A DNA stretch of 44,820 nucleotides from JAQWBS01 sp047975765 (lineage in GTDB: Bacteria > Pseudomonadota > Alphaproteobacteria > RF32 > CAG-239). Below are positions 8,698-17,273 of the stretch, in pieces. The notes under the pieces were generated by a model, which saw nothing but the letters and a program-made list of their open reading frames with translations, ran no database searches and was not told where the DNA came from. Each line of letters starts with the position of its first letter. Within the stretch, counting starts at the first letter, position 1. Location of the stretch: contig JBKEEF010000023.1 of the NCBI GenBank assembly GCA_047975765.1, positions 1 to 44,820 of the forward strand, written 5' to 3'. The position numbers and the translations under genes are program-made.

Positions 8698-8994
8698 ATG
8701 GGACTGTTTGAGCCTTTTTTCTACATCATTGGTTTGATTTGTGATATATATTTCAATATCGTGGTTGTGCAAGTCGTTTTGTCATGGTTAGTTCATTTCA
8801 AAGTTTTGAAAATTGATAATACATTTACACATAAGACAATGGACTTTTTCAATAAGGTAACAGAACCAGTATACGCAAAAATTCGTCAAAAAATTCCAGC
8901 TGTAAATGGGTTAGACTTTTCTCCACTTTTGTTATTACTTGTTCTGCAATTTCTGTCTCGTTTTATGGATCGTTTGAGTGACTTGGTGAGATAA
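8698..8994 (+). CDS. YggT family membrane protein
   Basis: A 98-residue integral membrane protein with two hydrophobic segments (about residues 5-32 and 68-90) and the family pattern of a short soluble connector ending in GLDFSPLL. YggT/Ycf19 proteins are small inner-membrane proteins of unclear role, reported in osmotic response and in organising cell-division or photosystem structures. An AGGAGG site precedes the ATG. The next gene (DUF167) begins right at its stop, a conserved pairing. Confidence 0.9.
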   Translation: MGLFEPFFYIIGLICDIYFNIVVVQVVLSWLVHFKVLKIDNTFTHKTMDFFNKVTEPVYAKIRQKIPAVNGLDFSPLLLLLVLQFLSRFMDRLSDLVR

Positions 8995-9300
8995 TTGTTT
9001 TTTACAGAAAGTGATAAAGGGATTTTATTAAGAGTTAGGATTTCTCCTAACTCTTCTTCTTGTTCTGTTAAAGGGATTTTTATTTCTGCAGAAGAGGAAG
9101 TATTTTTAAAAATTAATATTGTTTCAGTTCCTGAAAAAGGCAAGGCGAATCGTGAACTTATTTCTTATTTATCGAAAAAGCTCAAGATTGCAAAATCTTG
9201 TTTTGAAATTGTTTCAGGGGAAACAGATAGATATAAGAAAATTTTAATTAAATCTGAGATAGATATAAAAGAAGTTGAAAAGTTGAGTGAGGAAAAATAG
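8995..9300 (+). CDS. DUF167/YggU family protein
   Basis: A 101-residue DUF167 protein of unknown function, usually encoded directly after yggT. The family hallmark VPEKGKANRELISYLSKKL is at about residues 42-60, followed by the conserved SGETDRYKKI. The only reasonable start is TTG at 8995, immediately after the yggT TAA, with GGTGAG as ribosome-binding site inside the yggT end. Translational coupling is likely. Confidence 0.88.
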   Translation: MFFTESDKGILLRVRISPNSSSCSVKGIFISAEEEVFLKINIVSVPEKGKANRELISYLSKKLKIAKSCFEIVSGETDRYKKILIKSEIDIKEVEKLSEEK

Positions 9301-9306
9301 AAGAAA

Positions 9307-10149
9307 ATGGCATATATAATCAGTGGAAAAAATTTAGCAGAAAAAATTAAAGCAGAACTCATTGAGGAAGTTTCACGTTTTTCTAGTAAACCTGTTTTAG
9401 CGGTGGTTCTTGTTGGTGAAAATGACGCTAGTAAAATCTATGTTAATAATAAGAAAAAAATGGCGGGAGAAATTGGGATTGATTGTCAGCTTTTTCATCT
9501 TCCAGCAGAAGTGACTGAAGATGAACTCAAAAGACTTCTTCAAGCGCTGGCTGAAAACCTTCAAATACATGGAATTATGGTTCAACTCCCATTGCCTAAG
9601 CATATCTCTGTAAAAGATGTCCTTTCTCTTATTCCTGCTTCAAAAGATGTGGATGGTTTAGGCGCATATAACACAGGGCTTCTTCATCAAAATGATGATA
9701 GAGCTTTGGTAGCAGCAACACCTCAGGGAGTGCTTTATATGTTGAAATCAACAGGTGTTGATTTGTGTGGTAAACATGCAGTGATTATTGGTCGTTCAAA
9801 TATTGTTGGTCGCCCTATGATGAGTCTTTTGTTGAATAATGATTGCACTGTTACAGTTGTTCATTCGCGAACAAAAAATATTGAACAAATTGTTGCTCAA
9901 GCTGATATTGTTGTTGCAGCTTGTGGGCAGGCTAAAATCGTTAAGAAAAATTGGGTTAAAAAAGGTGCAACTGTGATTGATGTAGGTATCAACCGTCTTG
10001 ATGAAAAACTATGTGGAGATGTTGACTTTGAAGATGTTTCTGAAGTTGCTGAATATATTTCTCCTGTTCCTGGTGGTGTTGGGCCAATGACGGTTATTAT
10101 GCTGATGAAAAATACTTGCCTTGCTTATAAAAGACAGCAAGGAAAATAG
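9307..10149 (+). CDS. folD: Bifunctional methylenetetrahydrofolate dehydrogenase/cyclohydrolase FolD
   Basis: FolD interconverts 5,10-methylene-, 5,10-methenyl- and 10-formyl-tetrahydrofolate using NADP, supplying one-carbon units. The 280-residue product has the substrate-site motif ASKIYVNNKKKMAGEIG with catalytic Y45 and K49. It also has QLPLPKH, SKDVDGL, the nucleotide-binding GRSNIVGRPM, and the C-terminal signature PVPGGVGPMT. Length is normal. It starts 6 bp after the DUF167 gene. Confidence 0.98.
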   Translation: MAYIISGKNLAEKIKAELIEEVSRFSSKPVLAVVLVGENDASKIYVNNKKKMAGEIGIDCQLFHLPAEVTEDELKRLLQALAENLQIHGIMVQLPLPKHISVKDVLSLIPASKDVDGLGAYNTGLLHQNDDRALVAATPQGVLYMLKSTGVDLCGKHAVIIGRSNIVGRPMMSLLLNNDCTVTVVHSRTKNIEQIVAQADIVVAACGQAKIVKKNWVKKGATVIDVGINRLDEKLCGDVDFEDVSEVAEYISPVPGGVGPMTVIMLMKNTCLAYKRQQGK

Positions 10150-10761
10150 ATGGATAAATTTGTGAGAATAGATAAGGCTCTGAAGTCTTTTTATACCTTT
10201 GTCATTAAGCTTGCTTCTCGAGATGATGCACTTTATTATCTTGCCTTCTTTTCTTTTATAGAAAGTTCTTTTTTTCCTATTCCACCTTATGTGATGATTG
10301 TGCCGATGGTTTTAGCTCGTCCTGAGCAAGCTTGGAAGATTGCTGCAGTGGCAACCATATCAAGTGTTATGGGCGGGTATCTAGGTTATTTTATTGGTTA
10401 TTTTCTTTTTGATAGAGTGGCAGAACCAGTTTTAGCTTTTTATGGTTATATGGATCATTTTGGGCAGATACAAGAGGCTTTTCAAAGATATGGTTCTGGT
10501 GTCATTCTGTTAGGTGGCTTAACACCGCTTCCGTTTAAAGTTGTTGCAGTTCTATGTGGTTTGTTCAAAATGAACTTAATTGAATTTGGTCTTGTTTCTT
10601 TCATTGCAAGAGCTATTCGTTTCTATGCAGTTTCATGGCTTTTGCTCAAATATGGAGAGGGAATGAAGACTTATGTTAAGCAAAACCTGAAACGGATTTC
10701 TTTTGTTGTTTTAGTCTTGCTTGTTGCTTGTGTTATTTTCTTCCCATATCTTGAGATATAA
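10150..10761 (+). CDS. DedA/YqaA-family (SNARE-associated-like) membrane protein
   Basis: A 203-residue membrane protein of the DedA/VTT superfamily, YqaA branch. The family features are ESSFFPIPP near residue 38, glycine-rich membrane segments (MGGYLGYFIGYFLF), and the GGLTPLPFKVVAVLCGLF re-entrant region near residues 118-135. A final membrane helix is at the C terminus. DedA relatives are lipid flippases or scramblases (undecaprenyl phosphate, phospholipids); the substrate here cannot be told. The ATG follows the folD stop directly, and it is the last gene before a strong terminator. Confidence 0.85.
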   Translation: MDKFVRIDKALKSFYTFVIKLASRDDALYYLAFFSFIESSFFPIPPYVMIVPMVLARPEQAWKIAAVATISSVMGGYLGYFIGYFLFDRVAEPVLAFYGYMDHFGQIQEAFQRYGSGVILLGGLTPLPFKVVAVLCGLFKMNLIEFGLVSFIARAIRFYAVSWLLLKYGEGMKTYVKQNLKRISFVVLVLLVACVIFFPYLEI

Positions 10762-10786
10762 AAAAACTCCGAATTTCGGAGTTTTT
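10762..10786. terminator. Bidirectional terminator between the DedA-like gene and infA
   Basis: An 11-bp stem AAAAACTCCGA with TCGGAGTTTTT has a 3-nt loop between the convergent stops at 10761 and 10789. A tracts on one side and T tracts on the other serve both strands. Confidence 0.9.
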
Positions 10787-10788
10787 AA

Positions 10789-11010
10789 TTAGTCTTTATG
10801 ACGGAAAGTGATTCTTCCCTTTGTGAGGTCGTATGGGGTCATTTCAATATCAACTTTGTCACCAACCATAACGCGGATACGAAATTTTCTCATTTTTCCC
10901 GCAGTGTGGGCTAAGATTTCGTGTCCATTTTCGAGTTTAACTCTAAACATTGCATTTGGTAAATTTTCGACTACTTCGCCAGTGAACTCAAGTAATTCTT
11001 CTTTACTCAT
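10789..11010 (-). CDS. infA: Translation initiation factor IF-1
   Basis: IF-1 binds the 30S A site during initiation and assists IF-2 and IF-3. The 73-residue product is a complete single OB-fold (S1-like) with the conserved LPNAMFRVKLENGH, HTAGKMRKFRIRV and TPYDLTKGRITFR segments. The ATG is preceded by AAAGGA. It lies in its own short unit between the kinase gene and the terminator. Confidence 0.98.
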   Translation of the reverse strand: MSKEELLEFTGEVVENLPNAMFRVKLENGHEILAHTAGKMRKFRIRVMVGDKVDIEMTPYDLTKGRITFRHKD

Positions 11011-11061
11011 AAAATTATCCTTTATTATTATGTATTTGCTTTACTGTATAAACCACAAAAC

Positions 11062-12732
11062 TTAATTTTGCAAATCTTTTTTTCTCAAAGGAAAACTCAG
11101 AGCAAAAGTTGTACCAGTATTTTCTTTGCTATAAACTTTAATTTCGGCCTTAAATTTTTCAGAGAGAGATTTTACAATTGTTAAACCAAGTCCAGCACCT
11201 TTCTCTTTGTCATTTTCTCCATCGGAAAAGAAAGGATCAAAAATATATCGTAAGTCTTTTTTTCTAATCCCTTTACCACTGTCTTTGATTTTTATCATAA
11301 CATTTTTCTTTGTTGCAAAAGCTTCAATTTTAATTTGTCCTTGTTTCTTTATTGCATGTAAAGAGTTTTGAAGGAGATTAATTATAATCATTCTAAATTC
11401 GCTGTTATTTGCCTTAATATGAAGTTGTTCTTGACTTGGAGAAAAGTTTATCCAAACTCCCTTGGATTTTGCTTGATAATCAAGCATAGCAAGCACATCA
11501 TTGATATTTTCAACGGTATCAATAATTCCATCTTCTTGTACATTTTCATTGAAAAGAAGAAGTCGTTCAGGAATGTTGATACTTTGAATGAGCTGTTGAT
11601 GTATCATTTGCATATATTCAATATTTTCGTCCTTTGAAATTTTATCAGATTTTGTTTTGTCGATGATGCCTTCAAGAATCATTCGAACTGCTCCGAGATT
11701 ATTTTTCATTTCATGCGCGACAGAGGTTGCCAAAAAACCAATAGATGAAAGTCTTTGGTTGTAGGAAAACTTGATATCATCACTTAGGTCACGGATAGAT
11801 TCAACAACATATTCGGAGTTGTTTGAAATCTTAAGCGGTGCCGCATTAATCGAAATATATCGTTTATCTTTCTTATTGATAATTTTGATGATTTTAGACC
11901 GTTCTTTTCGCTCTTTCAAAATTTCATGAACAGGGCATGGGTAAGTGGATGTGTCACAGCAAGTATCTCTTTCTTGCAAAGATTTGTAGCATTTTGATGC
12001 AGAAGGACACTTTTCAAAATGTTTGTAATATTCCTTGTTGGCAATGATGATATTATAATCATTGTCAATCACCCTTACACCGTCTGGAATGGCATCTATG
12101 AGAGACTGAAGAAATGTTTCTTTCTCTGTTATCTCTTTGATGTTGTTTTCCAAATTATCCAGCATTTTATTAAATGTTTTGTTGAGAATTGCAAATTCAT
12201 CATATAGACGAGTTTCTTTTTCCGTTTCAATTCTTGTTGAAAGATTGTTGTTGGAAATCATTTCACTAGCTTGTGAAAGCTTTTGAATTGGTTTAATGAC
12301 CCATTTTCTCATTAGGCACCAAAGTACAAGACAGGATAGTAAAATGAAAATAGAGCTAACACCTAAAATTTTAGCCGCTTCAATTAGAACCGAAGTTCTT
12401 TCATTGAAAGAGATAAGAGAGGAGTTGTTCCTTTTTTGCTCTTCAGAAAATTCTTCTGCATTTTTCTCGAAATTCACTTTTTTCATGATGGCATCAATGA
12501 CAGGAATTCTTTCAATTTCTTCATTGTCATAATAGCTTTTTATTGCTTTTTTAAGAAGGAAGTTTTCATAGAGTACAGTGGCATACTGATTGTTTCTTAC
12601 AAAAATTTTATTTTGAGCTTTCGCTGTTTTATGAAGATAAAGATTGTCAAATGTATATGTAAAAATAAGTCCTGTTATCATAAAGAAAATCAGAATACAG
12701 TATATGATTTTTTTATTTATACTTAAAAACAT
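11062..12732 (-). CDS. Membrane sensor histidine kinase (HAMP-PAS-HisKA-HATPase)
   Basis: A 556-residue kinase. A membrane helix at about 9-27 and another at about 121-141 flank a roughly 95-residue extracytoplasmic sensor. HAMP follows at about 142-200, then a PAS domain at about 205-320 containing a cysteine cluster (C242, C248, C258, C259, C266; ending CPVHEILKE). The dimerisation helix has the phospho-acceptor H340 in SVAHEMKNNLGAVR. The ATP-binding domain shows N456 (N box), DSGKG (484-488) and KGAGLGLTIV (511-520), so it appears catalytically complete. No response regulator gene is adjacent, so it is an orphan kinase. The PAS cysteines could hold a cofactor or metal, but this is inference. 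Confidence 0.93.
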   Translation of the reverse strand: MFLSINKKIIYCILIFFMITGLIFTYTFDNLYLHKTAKAQNKIFVRNNQYATVLYENFLLKKAIKSYYDNEEIERIPVIDAIMKKVNFEKNAEEFSEEQKRNNSSLISFNERTSVLIEAAKILGVSSIFILLSCLVLWCLMRKWVIKPIQKLSQASEMISNNNLSTRIETEKETRLYDEFAILNKTFNKMLDNLENNIKEITEKETFLQSLIDAIPDGVRVIDNDYNIIIANKEYYKHFEKCPSASKCYKSLQERDTCCDTSTYPCPVHEILKERKERSKIIKIINKKDKRYISINAAPLKISNNSEYVVESIRDLSDDIKFSYNQRLSSIGFLATSVAHEMKNNLGAVRMILEGIIDKTKSDKISKDENIEYMQMIHQQLIQSINIPERLLLFNENVQEDGIIDTVENINDVLAMLDYQAKSKGVWINFSPSQEQLHIKANNSEFRMIIINLLQNSLHAIKKQGQIKIEAFATKKNVMIKIKDSGKGIRKKDLRYIFDPFFSDGENDKEKGAGLGLTIVKSLSEKFKAEIKVYSKENTGTTFALSFPLRKKDLQN

Positions 12733-12757
12733 ATTTATTTCCGAACGATGTTTACAT

Positions 12758-12786
12758 ATTTTAGTGATTCCTTAATAATCTATCAA
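12758..12786 (-). promoter_or_regulatory. Promoter for the histidine kinase gene
   Basis: On the minus strand TTGATA (12781-12786) and TAAAAT (12758-12763) are separated by exactly 17 bp, 26 bp upstream of the kinase ATG. A plus-strand TATACT (12805-12810) lies close by and may be the -10 of the divergent DUF1150 gene, but it has no convincing -35. Confidence 0.5.
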
Positions 12787-12834
12787 TTAGTATGTGAACT
12801 TGGCTATACTGACAATAGTAAAGGGTCTAGAACT

Positions 12835-13050
12835 ATGACGAGAACTAATCGCAAAAAGATGCAGGATGCAGAATTTTCTTTTGAAACTGAAGAGAGAGAA
12901 GTTGCTTTTGTTAAGTCAGATATAAAAAACGGTGAGGGTAAGTGGTATATTTATTCATCAGATGGTACAAAAATTGCAGAAACAAGCAGTCGAGAGAATG
13001 CTTTCGTTATTGCTAGACAGAATGACTTTTCTCCTTGTAGTGTCCACTAA
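12835..13050 (+). CDS. DUF1150 family protein
   Basis: A 71-residue protein. Its C-terminal half (YIYSSDGTKIAETSSRENAF, then ARQNDFSPCSVH) matches my recollection of the DUF1150 pattern: an ADGTP-like turn, a DSREAAF-like helix, and a terminal SVH. The family is largely confined to alphaproteobacteria and often adjoins small heat-shock genes; none is present here. Function is unknown. ATG 12835 is chosen because AAAGGG lies 9 bp upstream. The longer open frame from 12748 would run back over the kinase promoter. Confidence 0.75.
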   Translation: MTRTNRKKMQDAEFSFETEEREVAFVKSDIKNGEGKWYIYSSDGTKIAETSSRENAFVIARQNDFSPCSVH

Positions 13051-13059
13051 AAAATGCAA

Positions 13060-13087
13060 AAAAAACTCACCGAATGGTGAGTTTTTT
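13060..13087. terminator. Bidirectional terminator between DUF1150 and ptsN
   Basis: A 12-bp stem AAAAAACTCACC with GGTGAGTTTTTT has a GAAT loop between convergent stops at 13050 and 13092. Confidence 0.9.
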
Positions 13088-13091
13088 AATC

Positions 13092-13541
13092 TTAATCGAT
13101 GTTGCTAAGCAAGGCAAAGACCGTTTCGCTATCCTCTTCTTTTCTAATTTTTTTGCAAAGAGCTTCGTCTTTCAAAATTCTAGAAATTTGAGCGAGAGCT
13201 GTTAAATGGTCTGCTCCACTTCCTTCTGGAGAAATAAGGAAAAAGGCCAAATCTACAGGCTTATTGTCGACAGATTCAAAATCAATAGGAGATTGGAGCT
13301 TAGCCAAAAAAGCCCAAGCTTTATCAATTCCATCAATTCTGGCATGAGGAATAGCAGTTCCTTCACCAAAACCTGTTGATCCTAAGTTTTCTCTTTCAAG
13401 AAGAGCATCAAAAATTGCACGTTCGTCAATTTTAATGATGTCGGCTACTTTTTTTGAAATGTTTTGCAAAAACTGTCTTTTGTTGTTGTCTTTAACATCC
13501 AAGAAAACGCAGTGCTTATTCATCATTTGAGAAATTTTCAT
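13092..13541 (-). CDS. ptsN: Nitrogen-regulatory PTS EIIA protein (PtsN)
   Basis: EIIA-Ntr is the phospho-acceptor of the nitrogen PTS (EI-Ntr, NPr, EIIA-Ntr), which tunes potassium transport, kinases and stress responses rather than sugar import. The 149-residue PTS_EIIA type-2 domain has the phosphorylated histidine H66 in GTAIPHARID, plus the LGSTGFGEG loop just before. It is linked to hpf and rpoN, as in most proteobacteria. The ATG lies 18 bp after the hpf stop. Confidence 0.96.
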   Translation of the reverse strand: MKISQMMNKHCVFLDVKDNNKRQFLQNISKKVADIIKIDERAIFDALLERENLGSTGFGEGTAIPHARIDGIDKAWAFLAKLQSPIDFESVDNKPVDLAFFLISPEGSGADHLTALAQISRILKDEALCKKIRKEEDSETVFALLSNID

Positions 13542-13559
13542 AAAAAACCCCGTAAGTAA

Positions 13560-14117
13560 CTATTCGCCTTTTGGCTCAACCCAACCGATATTGCCATCTT
13601 TACGACGGTATACCAAGCTGATTCTTTTGTTTGCAATGTTTCTGAACATCAAAGCAACTTCATTGTTCAAGTCCATATACATTACAGCGTCGCTTACTGA
13701 GCAAAGAGGAATATTTGCATCTGTTTCAGCAATTGTCAAAGGAGTATCTTCAACAACTTCAACTTCTTCTTCAAAAGAATATGGGAAAACAGATTCAGAA
13801 GCAAGTTCAGATAAACCAGCTTTTTTGTGGTCACTCAATTTGTTTTTGTACTTACGAAGACGTGTTGCAATGTGTGCATTTGCATTGTCGAAAGCTGAAT
13901 AAGGATCAGCAGCAGTTCCTGTGCCTTTGAGAAGCATATTTTTTGTAGGGTGAACTGTAACTTCGGCAATGAATTCTTCGCCTTCTTTTGAAAAACTGAC
14001 AGCACAGCTGATAGGGGCACTAAAATATTTGCTAACAGTGTTAAGCGTGCTTTCTTCAACATGTTTGCGAAGTCTGTCACCAATATCAACTTGTTTTCCT
14101 GTTAATGTAACTTGCAT
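13560..14117 (-). CDS. hpf: Long-form ribosome hibernation promoting factor
   Basis: HPF binds the 30S decoding region in stationary phase. This is the long form: an N-terminal RaiA/HPF domain (residues 1-100, beta-alpha-beta-beta-beta-alpha), then a linker, then a C-terminal dimerisation domain (about 130-185, with ALMFRNIANKRISLVYRR) that joins two ribosomes into a 100S dimer. It has its own promoter upstream (14201-14229), so it can be expressed separately from rpoN. Confidence 0.95.
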   Translation of the reverse strand: MQVTLTGKQVDIGDRLRKHVEESTLNTVSKYFSAPISCAVSFSKEGEEFIAEVTVHPTKNMLLKGTGTAADPYSAFDNANAHIATRLRKYKNKLSDHKKAGLSELASESVFPYSFEEEVEVVEDTPLTIAETDANIPLCSVSDAVMYMDLNNEVALMFRNIANKRISLVYRRKDGNIGWVEPKGE

Positions 14118-14200
14118 AATTTTTCCTTAAATATAGTTGTTGTTTAAACAAGGTGATTATATAGTATTTTATTCTTATTTTCTATATAAATCTTGTCAGA

Positions 14201-14229
14201 CAGATAACCACAGTTTTAAAAAATGTCAA
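14201..14229 (-). promoter_or_regulatory. Promoter for hpf-ptsN
   Basis: On the minus strand TTGACA (14224-14229) and TATCTG (14201-14206) are spaced by 17 bp. A second perfect TATAAT lies further downstream (around 14157-14162) without a good -35. Confidence 0.55.
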
Positions 14230-14242
14230 TATAAAAAACGAC

Positions 14243-15727
14243 TTATAAAACTTTCCGTTTAATTCTCTTTCTTTCTGCTGATGTTGGAATATTTAGACTT
14301 TCTCGATATTTAGCAATGGTTCTTCTTGCAATTTTAATTCCTCTTTGTGCTAAAAGTTCAACCAAATTATCATCTGAAAGAATCTTGTCAGTTTTCTCGG
14401 TATCTATAAGTTCTTTAATTTTATATTTAATGGCAGTGGTCGAAGTATTTTCATCTCCATTGAATGTTCCTGCGGCAGAAGAGAAGAAGTATTTGAGTTC
14501 GAAAATTCCTCTTGGTGTATGCATATATTTATTTGTTGTTACTCGGCTAACGGTACTTTCATGTATTTCCGCTGCTTCTGCAATATCTTTGAGGAGCATA
14601 GGTTTGAGGTGTTGTACCCCTTTTTCGAAAAAATCATATTGGTTTTTAACAATTTCCTCTGAAACTTTCAAAATAGTTGTAGCGCGTTGGTGAAGTGCTT
14701 TAACCAAAAAACTTGCGCTGCTAATCTGGCTTTTTACATATTTTCCTGTTTCTTTATTTGGGGAATCCACATAAGATTTGTAACTCTGATTAATCAGAAC
14801 CTTTGGCAAAGACATACTATTTAATTCTAAAGCATATTCCCCATATTTTCCTCTTTTCACAAAAACATCAGGGATGATATAGGTGGTTGTTTCAAAGTTA
14901 TATTCTGCAGTTGGTTTAGGATTAAGTGCTTTGATTTCTCTAATCATATTTAGAAGTTTTTTTTCATCTTCCAATTCACAAATTTTGAGCAATTCTTTAC
15001 CTTTTCCTTCAGCAAGAAGTTCGAGGTTTTGCAACAGTTTTTGCATAGGTTTATCAAGAAGATTTTTGTCTTTTAGCTGAATTTCAAGGCATTCAGCTAG
15101 AGATTGAGAGAATATACCAGAAGGTTCAAAAGTTTTTAAGACGTAAAGAATATCGTCCAAAACTTCTTCACTAACTTTCATTTTTTGAGAAAGCTCTCTT
15201 AGATTGCCTCTAAAATATCCCGCGTCATCTAAAAATTCTACAAGGTGCGATGCAATCAGTTTTTCATAAGGTTTATAAAAATTGATTTGAATTTGTTCTT
15301 GTAAAAAAGAAAGAAGTGTTTTTTCGTCTTTTAATTTTTTTTCAAAAAAATCATAATCTTCATCAGCAAAAGCATTTTGAGATTTTGATTGATTATCCCA
15401 AGCATAGTCTGCGTTTTCTTCATATCCTTCACGATCGCTTCCGAAATCATCTGTTTGATTGTCATAATCTGTGTCAATTTCATAAGATTCAATTGCTTCG
15501 CTTTGGGATGTTTCGTCTCCATAGTCATCAATGGTCTGATTGTCAATTTCTAGATTATTGACAACATCTTCTTCTCTTTCTAGGAAAGGGTTATTTTCGA
15601 GTTCTTGGGTAATAAGGTCGTTGAGCTCAAGATTAGACATTTGCAAAAGGTTGATGGCTTGTCGCAATTGAGGGGTCATTAATAATGACTGAGTCTGTTT
15701 TATCTCTAAGCGTGGTGCAATAGCCAT
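14243..15727 (-). CDS. rpoN: RNA polymerase sigma-54 factor RpoN
   Basis: Sigma-54 directs RNA polymerase to -24/-12 promoters and requires AAA+ activators. The 494-residue product has the glutamine/leucine-rich region I (residues 8-50, LEIKQTQSLLMTPQLRQAI), an acidic region II (about 60-120), the core-binding domain, the HTH, and the RpoN box ARRTIAKYRE at about 467-476, which reads the -24 element. It follows lptB by 18 bp. No sigma-54 activator is in this window. Confidence 0.97.
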   Translation of the reverse strand: MAIAPRLEIKQTQSLLMTPQLRQAINLLQMSNLELNDLITQELENNPFLEREEDVVNNLEIDNQTIDDYGDETSQSEAIESYEIDTDYDNQTDDFGSDREGYEENADYAWDNQSKSQNAFADEDYDFFEKKLKDEKTLLSFLQEQIQINFYKPYEKLIASHLVEFLDDAGYFRGNLRELSQKMKVSEEVLDDILYVLKTFEPSGIFSQSLAECLEIQLKDKNLLDKPMQKLLQNLELLAEGKGKELLKICELEDEKKLLNMIREIKALNPKPTAEYNFETTTYIIPDVFVKRGKYGEYALELNSMSLPKVLINQSYKSYVDSPNKETGKYVKSQISSASFLVKALHQRATTILKVSEEIVKNQYDFFEKGVQHLKPMLLKDIAEAAEIHESTVSRVTTNKYMHTPRGIFELKYFFSSAAGTFNGDENTSTTAIKYKIKELIDTEKTDKILSDDNLVELLAQRGIKIARRTIAKYRESLNIPTSAERKRIKRKVL

Positions 15728-15745
15728 AATTGCTGCCTTTTCGAT

Positions 15746-16492
15746 TTAGAGCGAGAAATTTTCGCCAAGGTAGACTTTTCGAACTTCTTTGCTGGCAACA
15801 ATTTTATCAGGAGTTCCTTCCATAAGGACAGTTCCGCCATGTAAGATGTATGCTCTGTCAATGATATCTAAAGTTTCACGTACGTTATGGTCAGTGATGA
15901 GAACACCAAGTCCACGATGTTTGAGTTGTGAAACAAGAGCTCTAATCTCACCAACAGCAATAGGGTCAATACCAGCAAGTGGTTCATCAAGTAAAATAAA
16001 GTTTGGTTTACTAGCAAGGGCTCGCGCAATTTCAAGTCTTCTTCTTTCGCCACCAGAAAGGGCAATTGCAGGAGAAGTTCTTAGGTGTGAAATAGAAAAC
16101 TCAGAAAGAAGTTCTTCTAACATATTTTCTTGTTCTGTTTCACTATCTGTTACAAGCTGAAGAATAGATTTAATATTGTCTTCAACGCTGAGTGAGCGGA
16201 AAATAGAAGCTTCCTGTGGAAGATAGCCAATTCCCATTCTTGCTCTCTGGTACATTGGTAGATTTGTAATATCTTGTCCATTAATATGAACATCTCCATA
16301 GTCAGGCATAATTAAACCAGTGATGCAATAGAAACAAGTTGTTTTTCCAGCACCGTTCGGACCTAAAAGACCAACAGCTTCACCTCTTTTGACATTGAGA
16401 GAGACATTGCGTAAAACTGGACGTTTTTTATATTTCTTACCAATATTAAAAACTTCAAGTGTTGAGTTAAAATCTTGAGTATTATTTTGCAT
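15746..16492 (-). CDS. lptB: LPS export ABC transporter ATP-binding protein LptB
   Basis: LptB powers extraction of LPS from the inner membrane with LptF/G (not in this window). Counting from ATG 16492 (248 residues), Walker A is GPNGAGKTT (44-52), the signature is LSGGE (145-149), Walker B is ILLDE (166-170) and the H-loop is H202. The frame extends to 16534, but ATG 16492 gives the normal length and overlaps the lptA stop by 11 bp, behind GAAGAA. Confidence 0.96.
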   Translation of the reverse strand: MQNNTQDFNSTLEVFNIGKKYKKRPVLRNVSLNVKRGEAVGLLGPNGAGKTTCFYCITGLIMPDYGDVHINGQDITNLPMYQRARMGIGYLPQEASIFRSLSVEDNIKSILQLVTDSETEQENMLEELLSEFSISHLRTSPAIALSGGERRRLEIARALASKPNFILLDEPLAGIDPIAVGEIRALVSQLKHRGLGVLITDHNVRETLDIIDRAYILHGGTVLMEGTPDKIVASKEVRKVYLGENFSL

Positions 16493-17273
16493 TTTTTTCT
16501 TCTTTCTTATCTTTTTTCTTCTCGATGAAAACACCAGAAACGCGGCCTTTGTTTTTCTTGTCTGCGATTAATCTGCTGATGCCTGCGGCTAAATCTGTTT
16601 CAGCATAATCTCCCTTCAAGATGTTTCCGTTTTGATTGATTGTAACGTTCTTGTGAAGTTTTATTTTGTTTTCTTTCGGGATATATTCACCTTTATCAGA
16701 AGTAACAACGGCATCTGGTGTGGTAATCTTGACATTCTTAAAAATTTCAATTTTTTTGATTGCCAATTTGCCGTCTGTTTCTTCAAAGTAGCTAATCATT
16801 TCGTCGGCATAAATTTTGTTTTCATTTTCAGTTGCCACAACTTTGCCTACTGAAACGGCAATCTTTTTTGCAGGGAAATATTTGATGCCTTCTTGAGCTT
16901 CAATTGTACCATCTTTGGTTTTGATAATAGCAGGGCTTCCTTTCAAAATCATCTCATCTTTATTGATGTTATAATCAAGAAAGCTTCCTGAAGCATTCAT
17001 TTCAGGGGATGCGATTTTGACGTTTTTCTCTGCAACTACACTTTGAATTTGCATTTTGTTTTTTGCATCTTTAATATAGCTGCCAGTCATTTTTTCTGCA
17101 TTAATTTTGGTATCACCTTTTTGCGCTTCTGCATTGCCAATAGCTACAATTTTCTGGTCATTTTGGTGTAGCTCGACACGATCATCTGCTGTGAGCTTGA
17201 TTTGAGCGAAGCTCTGAGAGGGATTTGTAAGCAATAAGGAGAGAACTGTTGTTAAAGCTATTGTTTTTCTCAT
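16482..17273 (-). CDS. lptA: LPS-transport periplasmic bridge protein LptA (OstA-like)
   Basis: LptA forms the periplasmic beta-jellyroll bridge that carries LPS from LptC to LptD. A signal peptide is visible (MRKTIALTTVLSLLL, cleavage probably after QSFA at residue 23). The OstA-like repeat region follows (about 28-240). The C terminus is a lysine-rich tail (KKDKKEEKNAK) that may be disordered. At 263 residues it is longer than E. coli LptA (185). Its ATG overlaps the lptC stop as ATGA. Confidence 0.9.
   Translation of the reverse strand: MRKTIALTTVLSLLLTNPSQSFAQIKLTADDRVELHQNDQKIVAIGNAEAQKGDTKINAEKMTGSYIKDAKNKMQIQSVVAEKNVKIASPEMNASGSFLDYNINKDEMILKGSPAIIKTKDGTIEAQEGIKYFPAKKIAVSVGKVVATENENKIYADEMISYFEETDGKLAIKKIEIFKNVKITTPDAVVTSDKGEYIPKENKIKLHKNVTINQNGNILKGDYAETDLAAGISRLIADKKNKGRVSGVFIEKKKDKKEEKNAK

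Noticed and set aside
16493..16534. Upstream extension of lptB by 14 codons
   Set aside because: The extra residues are only Lys/Arg-rich readings of the lptA 3' end; ATG 16492 gives the family length.
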